A DNA stretch of 64,000 nucleotides from Shinisaurus crocodilurus. Its lineage: Eukaryota > Chordata > Lepidosauria > Squamata > Shinisauridae. The stretch covers positions 211,000,942 through 211,064,941 of the forward strand of contig CM037880.1 of the NCBI GenBank assembly GCA_021292165.1, in the 5' to 3' direction. The translations under genes and the position numbers were made by a program. Within the stretch, counting starts at the first letter, position 1, and each line of letters opens with the position of its first letter. This document shows positions 1-10,339 of this stretch, piece by piece. The notes under the pieces are model-generated. The model saw only the letters and a list, made by a program, of their open reading frames with translations. It was not told the origin of the DNA and did not search any database.

Positions 1-169
1 CGCATAGCAATGCACACTGGATCACCACAATCTTTCTTAGTATCAATAGTTTTTGCTTTATAGGTCACAGTAGGGCTTAGTAATCAACAGAGCTCTGGGC
101 TGACTCATTCAGAATATGTTTATAGTGCAGATGTGACATCCAAGTACAAAATACATGTGCACTGTGTCA

Positions 170-345
170 TAGGGATGGGTGAGAATTTCATTTCAGTTTG
201 GTTTTGATAAGAATTTGCCAGAATGTGCAAATTTCTCCATATTCAAGACAAAACAAACTATATATATATATTTTTAAAAAAAAATCTAATGTGGGAGAAA
301 ACAAAACTGACAGATTAATCCATCAAGTCCCAGGGCTTTGAATGC
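170..345 (+). repeat. GGGATG/GAGAATTTC repeat family, copy 1
   Basis: It opens with AGGGATGGGTGAGAATTTC and continues through an A/T-rich middle into CAAAACTGACAGATTAATCC. The same opening recurs at about 527, 9712, 44993, 59795 and in the nested element at 46136. Where a 3' end is visible (49566, 62392) it reads CACATCCCT, the inverse of the opening, so this is probably a non-autonomous TIR transposon. No coding capacity. Confidence 0.5.
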
Positions 346-526
346 TTAGCTGTTAAAAGTCTGGCTTTGACTCCCTGTGTATATTCAACCACCTTAGTGT
401 TGAATTAGGGTTGCCGCCTCTTTTTTTTCTGACAGACTCCTCATCTTTAACAGCTATATGGCAGGCAGGTACATCACGGTTCCCTCCATGCTGAGAATAG
501 CTGTACCTGTGGAATTTGGCCGGTGG

Positions 527-700
527 AGATGATGGGTGAGAATTTCATTTCACTTTGTTTTTCATAAGAATTTACCAAAATTCACAAAGTTCTTCAGATT
601 CAGAAGAGAAAGAACTTGAGATTTTTTTTTTTTTAAAAAAGCAAACACCTGAATACAGAAGAAAGCAAAGCTGACAGATCTGCCCATGCCTAGCTATGTC
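527..700 (+). repeat. GGGATG/GAGAATTTC repeat family, copy 2
   Basis: Same orientation as the copy that starts about 357 bp upstream. It shares GGGTGAGAATTTCATTTCA near its start and AAGCTGACAGAT near its end, with a longer poly-T/poly-A block in the middle. Divergence is moderate, so this is either an old tandem duplication or two independent insertions. Confidence 0.45.
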
Positions 701-1224
701 AGCTGTGAAGTAGAGTAGTAAGTGCATGGATTTTCACCAAGAGTGAAATCCAAAATTGGATCCAGAGTTGGAGGCTCTTCATGAGGTGTGTCACATGACA
801 TCTGAAAAACTGCAAGGGAAGACAAGAGCATTTCAATATTCTCAAGGACATCAGCCTATCTCTAGTTTATTAGGCAGCTTGTGGTTCAGACTTGAGAGCC
901 CAGAAAATTAGCCCTTGGATCCCTGGGCCAATGAGGTTGCTGGTCAGAAGAAGGAAGGCTCTTCAAGCAATTCCAGCTTGGATGTTCGCATGTCAGCCTA
1001 TAATCTTCCTCATCTGAGGACTTAGGTGACATTAGAGGGCCAATCCAGTTCACTGGCTCATATAAACCTGGTCTACACATGCAGCCTTTTTCTTTGCTTC
1101 ATTCAAGCAACATTTGCTTGGCATTTTAGCACTCCATTCAAAAAAAAAAAAAAACCTTAGCCGGAAGAATTTCTCCTATTTTTGCTCTGCTTTACTGAAA
1201 ATAGAAGCTCATTATTCTCTTAAT

Positions 1225-1411
1225 GGTGTAGGAGCTGGCTTGCCTGATTTCAGCCTGTTATTTAGGTAATGCCTTCTTCGAATTATTACAAATGTCACAT
1301 TCTAATCGAGGCCAGTAACTCCTGGCTGTGGAGTGTGATTAACCCTGACATTTCATAGTGGAAATGTTTTAAGAACATTGTTTTATACAGTTGTATATTT
1401 TAATGTTCTCA
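1225..1411. other. Unique A/T-rich stretch, possible conserved non-coding DNA
   Basis: It matches no repeat recognised elsewhere in the window and contains homeodomain-like cores such as GAATTATTAC and TGATTAACC. A role as conserved regulatory DNA is inference only; an alignment to other reptiles would decide. Confidence 0.2.
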
Positions 1412-1419
1412 TTTCCATC

Positions 1420-1565
1420 CAGGGCTTTTTTTCTGGTGGAACTCACTGGAACTGAGTTCCAGCACCTTTTCTTCTATTAATTGCATTACAATTTAATCGC
1501 CATCTACTCCCGAGGAAATGTAATCCAAGAGTTCCGGTACCCTTTTCTCCAGAAAAAAAGCACTG
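1420..1565. mobile_element. hAT MITE with intact 8-bp target duplication
   Basis: The element runs from CAGGGCTTTTTTTCTGG to CCAGAAAAAAAGCACTG, so its ends are inverted copies with hAT-type CAG/CTG termini. It is flanked on both sides by TTTCCATC (1412-1419 and 1566-1573), a perfect 8-bp duplication as hAT transposases make. An inner inverted pair, GAGTTCC near each end, extends the foldback. At 146 bp it is non-autonomous. Confidence 0.85.
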
Positions 1566-1669
1566 TTTCCATCTTACACCATAGCAGAGATGTAACAGTC
1601 CTAGTGTTCACAAGCAGCAGATGAAATGGTAGAAGTGTTACTTTCAGGGTTGGTTGTGTGAGATCGCTA

Positions 1670-1860
1670 TACAGTATATTGTCCTTTATTTATCTATTTA
1701 CAGCATTTTTACCCCGCTCTTCAGCCAAAAGAGGCTCCCAGAGTGGCTTACAAAGACTAATATTAGACAATCTAAAAGACATGACACGAAAGGAAAAGGG
1801 ATTGGGAGAGGAGGAAGAAAGCAAAACTCAGGCAAAACTTTAGAACCTCTTGGCTCTCTT
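1670..1860 (-). repeat. Retroelement 3'-end fragment (LINE or SINE tail)
   Basis: Read on the minus strand it ends in the A/T-rich tail (TTTATTTATCTATTTACA on the plus strand) after a GGGGTAAAAATGC-type box. A diverged second copy lies at 50015-50230, with the shared order CTTCAGCC, GGGTGGCTT, CAATCTAAAA and GGAAAAGGGA-like blocks. The open frames here, up to 75 codons, are incidental. Confidence 0.45.
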
Positions 1861-2606
1861 TTCAACCTGCTCCCACTCTGAAGATCAAGAACCTCTAGAT
1901 TCAAAATCTCTTCCTCCATTTCTTATTTCCATATTTTTTTTCCACCTCCCCACTTGTTGCCATTATATGTTTGGGCAACAGCATTTTTTATTTTTTTTTG
2001 CAATATGAATCCAAATTGTTATATGTCACTCATGTGCTATTTTTGTCTGCAGCTGGCTTAACTGACCATTGCCTTGTGCATCCGGTCACCTTTGTTAGAA
2101 GTTTTCCTCCCTCTCTCATAATACTAGAATCCTTCATCCAGTGAAGCTGAGCGGTGGGAGATTCAGGACAGGTGAAAGAAAGCACGTCTTCATGCACTGT
2201 GTAGTTGAACTATGGCATTTGCTACCACAAGATATCATGATGGCCACCAGCTTGGGCAGCTTTAAAAGGGTTTTTTTTTTTTTTGCAAACTCATAGAGCT
2301 AATGGTTGCTAGTCATGATGGCTATAGATTACCTCCAATATCAGAGGCCTCTGAATACCAGTTGCTGGTGAACATGAGTGAGAAGGTGATAGTGCACTCA
2401 TGCCCTGCTTGTGGACTTCCCATGTGGGCATCTGGTGGACCACTGTAGGAACAGAATGCAGGAATAGATAGACCTTTGATCTATCCAGCAGGGCTTACAT
2501 TCTTATGTTTTTGTATAGATTTGGTGAGAATATGCTGTCCCCCAACCCATATGTGATATCATATCTCTGTGTTGAGTATGGATATTTGGAGAAAGGAAGC
2601 CTAGAG

Positions 2607-2687
2607 CTCTACACACTTGGGCTTCCATGCAATCTGGAACCCTGTGTGATCTGGTTTCCAGATCACATGGAGGCTACCTGTGTAGAG
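2607..2687. repeat. Foldback repeat with about 30-bp arms
   Basis: CTCTACACACTTGGGCTTCC on the left pairs imperfectly with GGAGGCTACCTGTGTAGAG on the right, and an inner CTGG/CCAG pair closes the stem. Probably the core of a MITE whose outer limits are not visible. Confidence 0.45.
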
Positions 2688-2806
2688 ATCTATGGACGTA
2701 TCTTCAGAGAGGCCTCCCATTTTTGCACATCCATGCTTAGTGCATGGGCATCAGGGAGGGACAAGGCTTGGAAGGTACATGGTCCCAATTCCCATTAATT
2801 ATGCGG

Positions 2807-2841
2807 AGCCCCCTTCATGTGCATGATGCGTGAAGGGGGCT
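2807..2841. repeat. Short perfect hairpin
   Basis: Perfect 11-bp arms AGCCCCCTTCA and TGAAGGGGGCT are separated by 13 bases. No terminator context exists in this genome type, so it is noted only as structure. Confidence 0.5.
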
Positions 2842-2869
2842 TATGTCAAACCTTCTTCCTGTTCCTGAC

Positions 2870-3090
2870 ATAAGAACATAACAAGAGTCATGTTGGATCA
2901 GGCCAAAGGTCCCCTACTCCTGGACCCTGTTTCCCACAGTGGCCAACCAGAGACCTGTGGGAAGACCACAAGCAGGGCTTGAAGGCAACGATCCTCTCCC
3001 ACTGTTGCTCCCTAGCCCTTTCTATTCAGTGTCACGCTGCCTCTGAACTGGGAGTTTCAATATGACATCATGATTGCGAGACTTCTCTTC
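2870..3090 (+). repeat. Dispersed reptile repeat (AAGAACATAA family)
   Basis: Opens AAGAACATAACAAGAGTCAT, followed by GGATCAGGCC and GTGGCCAACCAGA. A second, longer copy lies at 19785-20040 with CTTAAGAAGAGCCCTGC, GTCCATCTAGTCCAGC and GTGGCCAACCAG in the same order. This is retroelement-derived sequence common in lizards, but the exact family is not assigned. Confidence 0.45.
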
Positions 3091-3099
3091 CATGAATGT

Positions 3100-5410
3100 G
3101 TTTAATCTCTCTTAGCCATATTTTGTGGCAGTTAATTCAATCAATTACTTGTGTGTTGCATGAAGAAGTGCTTTCTTTCTTTTGTCTTATCTGGAATGGC
3201 AAATATACAGGATTTGTTTCCCCAGCTGGGAAGTGGATAATCACAGTTGCCCGCTTCTGCTACACACAGGCACCCACATCCACAGCAGAACATTTATTAA
3301 AAGGATACAACTTCACAGTTTCCAAGACAGGAAATCAAGCCTCTGTTCTCCCCCTCTTGTGTCCTAGTTGTTCCTTCAGCACCCAAACCTGGTGTTCCAT
3401 TTGTTATTGCTTCCTGGCAGTGGATTGTCACAAGCCACTGGGAAGAGATGCATTTTGAAGTAGTGAGGCACATCAGATTGAATCAGTCTGGTGATTACAG
3501 GCATAACATTTTTTCCTTCCCAAGGGGATCCCCAAAGTGGTCAGCAGGTGGCCTTGCTGATAGTCTAGGGATGGAAACTAGATCACAGCCATTGACTCAT
3601 TTTCATTGTAAATGAAGCTTGGCGGACAATGTGAGCTGCTTGCTCTCTCCTCATGTCACTGTGAATCACTGGGCCATAGCCAGGCTCTTGTTAGCTGGAG
3701 CTCAGCTTTGTCACTAAAGACTGTGATGCTTTCCTGATGTGACAGGTCAGAGGAAGGAATAGAAAACACTGGTGGATGGAACCTGATTCCGGAAGGGCCC
3801 AACTTTCCATCCTGCCAGAAATGGGACCACCAAGCTTGTCTTACAGCTGGGCTCCTACATGCTGGTCTTGGGATCTTTACAGGATCAAAATCAGGAAAGA
3901 CGCTCAGAAGGATTGGGCTAGGGGAGACTCCATTCCAGGAAAAAGATAAGGCAGGTCCATGTCCAGTATTGACTTGAGACAGGAACGGGTCAAGGAACGT
4001 CAGAGCAAATGGATGAATGGATGCTAAACAGGAAAGACTAGGAAAAAGATTGAGGGGCAGAGTTAGCTCTAAGTTTGACTGAGCCCTTAGCAAAATTCCC
4101 TCTCATGAGCTCCCTTATATATCAGTTGGCCCCTGCCTGGCTACTACTGCCTACCATTGTAAATTCCCACAATTCCCTCAATGTAGCACCTTTCTGGGGC
4201 ATTGTGGAAAAATTAAAATGGTGGCTCCCAGGCTACACTGGAGGTACCATGGGAAATTTAGAGTGACAGGTCACTGATCCAGGTCAGGCATCAGTGTTAG
4301 TTGACCCTGTCAGGGCACTGGGGCTCCAGTAGCTGCTCCACGGTGCCACGTTCCAATGGCGGGTCTGTGGTGGTGGGGCTGGTAGCAGCTTCAAGGGAAG
4401 ACTCACAGATAGGAAAGAGGACAGGCAGGTAGGCGGAGGGAAAGCTCTCAAGTTCCTTCGAGTAAGTCAGTTGACTAATTTGGTGGTTGGAAAGAGAACA
4501 GAGGTCTTATGCTTGTAAAAGGTGCTCCCATTTGACAAAGCTGTACCTGCCAGAATTAAATCTTATTCAGAACAGTTAGGAGCTCTCTGCTCCTTTGCAT
4601 CATTGCCCTACTGACTAACTAGCCAGCACCTCCTTCTTGTTTCCTTTTGCAAGGGTTGCTGAGATGTTATGGCCAGTTAGGTCAGGGCAACCCAATTAGT
4701 CTCAGCTGTGTCTCATTTCAGGAGCAACTGAGCTGGGGAGCCAGTCTTGACACAACTCCATTTCGAGGATAATCCTTCTGTGGCCATTTTTGGTTTTTCA
4801 AAGATAAGGGCATTGCTGAAGGCTTTGTTAACATTTTGACACAGATCCCAAATTCTGGTTGTTAATCGGAAGCTTAGCTGGACTGGTGTGATATGAAGGT
4901 TTAACTAGAAGAATTGTGTTCCTCTAGAGATTCTCTGCATATTGTGCTGGAACCAATCTAAAGGTGAGCAAATCAGAACATTCTAATAAAGTTTTGGATC
5001 AGATACACTGGCCCTTCACCTGGGATTCACCATTTTACATGGCTGTTCTTCAAATCCCATAAATATCCACTATCCTGCAATTATGGCATGTAGACATTTG
5101 GCTCAGCTATCAAAGATTGAAGCAATCTGGTGCCTTCCAGTCTGCATGAGGCCTGCATTGTCATTGTGCCAGGTGAGTTCTAAATATAAGCACACTTGAT
5201 TCTCTGTGCATGTTTTTAATCAAGTATGGAGGTGAGAAGAAGAACTGGACTGACCCACTAGCCAGAGGACTAACAGCTTTTCAAAGTTTGGCTCTCCAAC
5301 CTCACAGTAGTTCCCACCACAGATGCCAACTGCTCTGTGGCTTCTTACCAGGGTCTGCCTTCTAGAATATGGCCTTCCCCAAAGACATCTTTAGAGTTAG
5401 AATCTTTATG
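3100..5410. other. No gene or clear repeat recognised
   Basis: Open frames here, the longest 145 codons on the minus strand at 3656-4093, have no recognisable domain, no supporting splice signals and a low-complexity composition. Nothing else could be supported. Confidence 0.6.
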
Positions 5411-5414
5411 TACA

Positions 5415-6105
5415 CTTTGAATCATAGAGTTGTAAGGGGCCATTCAGGCCATTAAGTACAACCCCCTGATCAGTGCAAAAATCCAGTTTAAAGCATCACT
5501 GACAGATGGCCATCTAGTCTCAGCTTGAATACAGTAATACCTTGGATTGCAAGTAACTTGGTTTGAGAGCGTTTTGCAAGACAAGCAAATTTTTAAATAT
5601 TTATTTAATTTTTTTTTACTTGATATACAAGCGACGTCTTGCAATACAAGTACTGTAGTATGGCTTAAATTAAAAATCTCTGTACAAATTTTTTTGGGGG
5701 GGATTTCGTTTTGATATAAGAGTGTCTTGGATTACAAGCACGTTTCCGGAACGAATTATGCTCTCAATCCAAGGCATGACTGTACTTCCAGTGATGGAGA
5801 GTCCACCATACCCCTAGGCAGTTAGTTCCATTGTCTGACTACTCTGACCATTAGGAAGTTTTTCCTGATGTTCAAATGAAATCTGCCTTCCTGTAACTTC
5901 AGGCCATTATTTTGTGTCCAACAGTCTTGGATGATAAAGAACAGGTTGTGGGCCTCTTCTGTGTGACAACCCTTTAGGTACTTGAAACATGATGCTAGCA
6001 TACCCCCTCAGTCTTTTCTTGTCAAGGCTAAACATTCGATCAACTAGGATTTAGCTCCTAGTTACTTGAGATGAAGTTATGGGAAACCATCAGGGAGATC
6101 AATAG
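5415..6105 (-). mobile_element. CR1-like LINE 3' region, interrupted by a MITE
   Basis: On the minus strand this ends in the CR1-type tail (plus strand GAATCATAGAGTTG then GGGGCCATTCAGGCC). Further in, GGAAGTTTTTCCTGATGTTC is the well-known CR1 segment also present, inverted, in the plus-strand copies at 9112 and 41893. The Tc/mariner-type MITE at 5532-5782 splits it, so the MITE is younger. No intact frame remains. Confidence 0.6.
5532..5782 (+). mobile_element. Tc/mariner-type MITE with TA target duplication
   Basis: The ends CAGTAATACCTTGGATTG and CAATCCAAGGCATGACTG are near-perfect inverted repeats, and a TA dinucleotide flanks each end (5530-5531, 5783-5784). Deleting it with one TA restores a continuous CR1 segment. 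Further copies are at 8856-9104 (inverted) and 32223-32684 (diverged). It carries no transposase. Confidence 0.75.
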
Positions 6106-6479
6106 GCACCCTATCTAGTTCTAGCCACACTCCATTCTAGTTGGAACAGAAGGCTCCATGGAATCCAGAGGATTTGCCAGATATGTGCTCTGCCAGTATG
6201 CTAGACTTTTGGTAGGGTAACTAAGTCTTGGTACACACAGATGATGTTGTTGTAGCATATCAGGGCTTATAGGCGTTGGCACAGGCTGAATTGCCATGGG
6301 AATTATATAATCCTCATGATGTTGAGTGGCCCTGAATGCACAAAGGCATTTGTGGTTGGTGTGTCCATGGAGTGGGTCACCGTCATATGTTTGTGAGGAG
6401 ACATCCAATCCCTGCTGTGTAGTCAGCAAAGTGTGCCAAGGTCAATAGGCTGCAGCATGCAGCTATGACATCATCATAT

Positions 6480-6652
6480 ATAGATTTCATATAGATCACA
6501 GAGTTGGAAGGAGCCTACAAGGCTATCGAGTCCAACCCCCTGCTCAAAGCAGGAAACTAGAGGAGGGGTCTCCCATCCAAGTAATAACCACGCCTGACCC
6601 TGCTTAGCTTTCCACGCTCAGACAAGCTGAGCCAGTGTAAGCCACAGGCATG
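6480..6652 (-). mobile_element. 5S rRNA-derived SINE with CR1-type tail, copy 1
   Basis: On the minus strand it contains AAAGCTAAGCAGGGTCAGG and ACTTGGATGGGAGACC, the type 1 Pol III internal control region of 5S rRNA. It then passes into GGTTGGACTCGATAGCC and CTCCTTCCAACTCTG, the CR1 3' end. Plus-strand order is inverted. One of six copies in the window. Confidence 0.8.
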
Positions 6653-6948
6653 TGCCAAGGCTTAGAGAGTTCCAGTTTGTTTGACTGGAGGCCATGTTCT
6701 ACTGGATTCCACAAATGTAAGTAATTCTCAAGTGGAATGCTATTGGCATTTTCCGTTAAAATTGTAGAATTGACTGATTTTGGATCAATGTACTGGATCA
6801 AGTGTCTTGACAATCTGTGCCTCCTCTCACCTGCTCACCTTAAAAGGTGAGCCAAAGGGACTGTCTAGTCTAACCCCCCCCCCCCACTCCTGCTGGGCTA
6901 ACTTTTTGATGGTCTAAAGAGTCCAGGGCCCACGGGCAGCTCAGAGCA

Positions 6949-7138
6949 ATATAGGAAACCGCCTTATAGAGTCAGGCCATTGGTCCATCCAGCCCAGTAT
7001 TGTCAACATTGACCAGCAGCAATGGCTCTCCAGGGTTTCAAGCAGGAGTTTTTCCAGCCCTACCTGTAAATGCAGGGAACCTGGGACCTTCTGCATGAAA
7101 AGCATGTGCTCTGTCACACTGAGCTACACCCCTTCCCA
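6949..7138 (-). mobile_element. tRNA-Ala-like SINE
   Basis: On the minus strand the head reads GGGGTGTAGCTCAGTG, then GCATGCAGAAGGTCCCAGG, resembling a tRNA-Ala gene with decayed A and B boxes. The body continues CCCTGGAGAGCC and ends near CGGTTTCCTATA. Fragments of the same family occur at 34785, 42865 and 55785. The tRNA fold is broken, so this is not a tRNA gene. Confidence 0.6.
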
Positions 7139-7198
7139 CATCCTCATGAGCAGGTAGGACAGTGACTCAGCAGGTAGCCTACCTTACCACACTCTGTG

Positions 7199-7345
7199 CA
7201 GGGGAGGCTGGTGACTCCTATTTCTGTGGGGCTCCTTAGCCACTGCAGGTTTTGCAGGTTTTATTTGGAGCTTTATATAGGATCTATCCATGGTGTTCGT
7301 GTTCCATGGTGGTGAACCTATTTTAGGGATGGAGTAAGGCTTATA
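7199..7345. mobile_element. hAT foldback MITE fragment (GGAGGCTGGTG family)
   Basis: Starts CAGGGGAGGCTGGTGACTCC and contains ATCTATCCATGGTG, as do the complete relatives at 14571, 28008 and 32129. The matching inverted 3' terminus is not found, so this copy looks truncated. Confidence 0.5.
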
Positions 7346-7566
7346 GACTTACTACTCAGGGTAAGGAATTACACCTTCCTCTACCCCTTCCTGGCTTTGA
7401 ATCACCAAAATGTCCAACTCCCCCTGTTTGAAGTGCTGGCCTTTTCCGGGGGCACTCCTTCACCACTCCTCTTCAGTAGGGATTGTCCGCTTTTCAGGAA
7501 GTGGTTCTCCAGACCAACTGCAGGCCAGGCTTTTCAGGTGCCTCTGAGAAAGATGCTGAGCCCAGG

Positions 7567-7677
7567 CTTGGATATGCCTGAGGTCCTTCTGTAGCCACCA
7601 GCTGGGAAGTTCCAGGTCTTCCAGCAAAGGAAGTCTTGAGAGGCCTTGGCAGGGAGCATTTGTCTGTCCTTCATCCA
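7567..7677 (+). repeat. Inverted repeat arm A of an unknown repeat
   Basis: This 111-bp segment is the reverse complement of 10198-10338 with no substitutions seen by eye, except that it lacks a 30-bp block present in the other arm (between CTTGAGAGG and CCTTGGCAGGG). No terminal repeats or target duplication were seen. Confidence 0.7.
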
Positions 7678-8855
7678 GCCATTCTCACCAACCTGGCTTC
7701 CCTTATCCTTCCCCCCACCTGCCAGAGCTTCATAGCTGCCTCTTGATGAGGCCCAGCTGTTGCTGCTGAGGTTTCACTCAGCCACAGCTGTGCTGTGCTA
7801 CCCTTCTCAGCTCGAGCCATCCGCAGGCTGGAGTCAATTTTAACTTGATCCTCAGACCTGGCTGCCTGGGTGTTCTCAGCCAGAGAAGGAGGAGGACTCG
7901 ATCCGGTGAGTCCTGGTGGCCTGTTACATTGTGCAAGAGTGAAAATTTTGGCCAGGGCATCTCATCCCACAGAACTAAGCCAAGCCTAGCCTGCTGTGCA
8001 ATCCCATGTCGTATACAGCTATTCGATGTGCAAGCACCCTGCAATGTTTTGCATCTGGCCACAAGCCTATAAATTTCAGAAGAGAATGTAGCAGCTGCAT
8101 GTTAAAAGTTGCACAGAGTTAACTTTTTCTTAGGGTCTCGTCATCATGTCATGAAGAATTTTTGCCCCTTCTGTTTTCCAAATCGTCCTCCTTCTTCCCC
8201 CCCCTTTTGCCTCTGCCCTTGTAGATTTGGCAAAAAAAAAGCACCTGGATCCTTTGATGTTTCAAAGGTTAGATAAAACAAACAAACAGAAGACACGTCA
8301 GTAACCCTGGCTGATTTTAGGACTTCAGGCACAGAAATGTTTCTTTGTGAATTATGAATGAAAAGTCTGTGTCCTTCGGCTTTGTGATAAGGGATATTAA
8401 GGGAAGTAGGGGAAGCTTTTTTGCTTGAAAGTGGATCTTTGCGACACTAACTGGTTCTGGTCTGACAGCTCCAATGGCTAAATTCCCCTGACTGAGTTCA
8501 CAGCTGGGAATGGGCACTTCTATTGTGGCAAAAGGAACTTTTCCCTTGCAGCATGACCCAAAAGAAAGCTTTCTTCATTCATCATTTTTCCAAAGAGTCA
8601 AATGACCTGTAACAATAGAAACCACCATCTTCAGCTTCTTGCTAAAATAATTTTAAAAATGATAGTGATCTCCTACAATATGGCAGTTTGATAGCATATT
8701 GTGGGGAAAAGGTACCGGTATTTGACAAATCTCCTATACTGAGTTGCGAGCGTAGGTGGAAATAATGAGGCAAGACATGGATAAGTGGGTTGAACTCAGG
8801 ACACATCTATTAAACCGCAAGATCTGCCAGGGGTCTCTGTGTGAGAATCTCAGTA

Positions 8856-9104
8856 CAGTCATGCCTTGGATTGAGAGCATAATTCGTTCCAGAAACGTGC
8901 TTGTAATCCAAAACACTCTTATATCAAAATGAAATCCCCCCCAAAAAATTGTACAGAGATTTTTAATTTAAGCCATACTACAGTACTTGTATTGCAAGAC
9001 GTCGCTTGTATATCAAGTAAAAAATAAATAAATAAATATTTAAAAATTTGCTTGTCTTGCAAAATGCTCTCAAACCAAGTTACTTGCAATCCAAGGTATT
9101 ACCG
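8856..9104 (-). mobile_element. Tc/mariner-type MITE, inverted copy
   Basis: Reverse-oriented relative of the element at 5532-5782, flanked by TA on both sides (8854-8855, 9105-9106). The ends are CAGTCATGCCTTGGATTG and AATCCAAGGTATTACCG. It abuts the 5' truncation of the CR1 copy that follows, so it probably inserted into that CR1. Confidence 0.7.
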
Positions 9105-9111
9105 TACTATG

Positions 9112-9588
9112 GAAGTGATAATTCCCTTTACTCGGCACTGGTTAGGCCTCATCTTGAGTACTGCGTCCAGTTCTGGGCACCATACTTTACGAAGGATGTA
9201 GATAAACTGGAGAGGGTTCAGAGGAGGGCAACAAGGAGGATAAAGGGACTGGAAACAAGGCCCTATGAGGAGAGACTGAAAGAACTGGGCATATTTAGCC
9301 TTCAGAAGAGGAGACTGAGGGGAGATATGATCGCACTCTTTCAGTACTTGAAGGGATGTCACACAGAGGAGGGCCAGGATCTCTCTCTTCTCGATCATCC
9401 CAGTTTGCAGGACACGGAATAATGGGCTCAAGTTACAGGAACCTAGATTCCACCTAAACATCAGGAAAAATTTCCTGACTGTCAGAGCAATAAGACAATG
9501 GAATCAACTACCTGGGGAGGTGGTGGGCTCTCCCAGTCTGGAGGCATTCAAGGTGCAGCTGGACAATCATCTGTCAGGGATGCTTTGA
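9112..9588 (+). pseudogene. CR1 ORF2 C-terminal relic
   Basis: The translation carries the conserved CR1 C-terminal region: [15 protein letters not shown], then [16 protein letters not shown], then [17 protein letters not shown]. In another frame it continues to RQWNQLP and [10 protein letters not shown], ending at the TGA at 9586-9588. The switch of frame near 9385-9420 shows a frameshift. In a full CR1 this region follows the reverse transcriptase fingers-palm domain and has no known separate activity. The catalytic palm and the endonuclease are absent, so the copy cannot make a functional enzyme. It matches the copy at 42038 closely. CR1 identity is secure; the subfamily is not assigned. 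Confidence 0.8.
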
Positions 9589-9677
9589 CCTGAATTCCTG
9601 CGTTGAGCAGGGGGTTGGACTCGATGGCCTTGTGGGCCCCTTCCAACTCTACTTTTCTATGATTCTATGATTCTATG
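9112..9677 (+). mobile_element. CR1 LINE 3' end, 5'-truncated
   Basis: Covers the last part of CR1 ORF2, the 3' UTR and an ATTCTATG repeat tail at 9653-9677. The 3' segment GGGGGTTGGACTCGATGGCC is the part shared with the 5S-derived SINEs. Typical of CR1 copies, which are nearly always truncated at the 5' side. Confidence 0.85.
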
Positions 9678-9711
9678 TCCATCAGCTGACTAACCTGTGT
9701 GGTTATTTAAG

Positions 9712-10057
9712 GGATGCATGAGAATTTCATTTCAGTTTGCAAATCATTCAAACTTGCCCCCACCCAATCCTGAACATGATTATGAATGAGAGCATCTTTT
9801 TTGGGGGGGAAACCCCCACTGAACTTTTGATTGCATTCCAAAAATGTGTATTTGAAAAATGTTCAATGAGAGAAATCTGCGCACTTTTGAAAAATGTGCA
9901 CAAAATTGCACTTTCCTGCTCGAAATACACACTTTCCCCATTCAAACGAAAAAGAGACAGCTCACTAGGAAGAACGGGAGCAAGGCAAACCAAGCTATGA
10001 AGTGGAGTTCAGAGAATCTCGGCAAACATGAACATCTCTGGTTCTCCCATCTCTAGC
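9712..10057 (+). repeat. GGGATG/GAGAATTTC repeat family, near full length
   Basis: Begins AAGGGATGCATGAGAATTTC and ends GGTTCTCCCATCTCTA, so the outer few bases are inverted copies. The inside is rich in AAAATGTGYA-type words (AAAATGTGTATTTG, AAAAATGTGCAC), which mark this family at 12000, 45170 and 50600 too. The overlapping frame at 9737-10000 is not coding. Confidence 0.5.
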
Positions 10058-10197
10058 TGGGATATTTGGGCGAGACCATCCTGGCCCTGGTGGGTGGTGT
10101 ATTTGTGACCACCCTTTTTCAGGGCCACAAATATTCAGGTGAGTAGGGAGGACTTCTCAGGTCATCCCTTCCAAGGGCCCCACAACTCCAAGGACAG

Positions 10198-10338
10198 GAT
10201 GAAGGACAGACAAATGCTCCCTGCCAAGGCAGATGCTGAAGGTGGGTCCCGCTTGCAACCCCCTCTCAAGACTTCCTTTGCTGGAAGACCTGGAACTTCC
10301 CAGCTGGTGGCTACAGAAGGACCTCAGGCATATCCAAG
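10198..10338 (-). repeat. Inverted repeat arm B of an unknown repeat
   Basis: Reverse complement of 7567-7677, 141 bp, holding a 30-bp block missing from the other arm. The arms are 2.5 kb apart and enclose the MITE at 8856 and the CR1 at 9112. Confidence 0.7.
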
Positions 10339-10339
10339 T

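Noticed and set aside
3656..4093. 145-codon minus-strand frame
   Set aside because: No recognisable domain, no conserved motif and no exon signals.
7073..7138. tRNA-Ala gene on the minus strand
   Set aside because: The acceptor and anticodon stems are broken and it continues into a SINE body.
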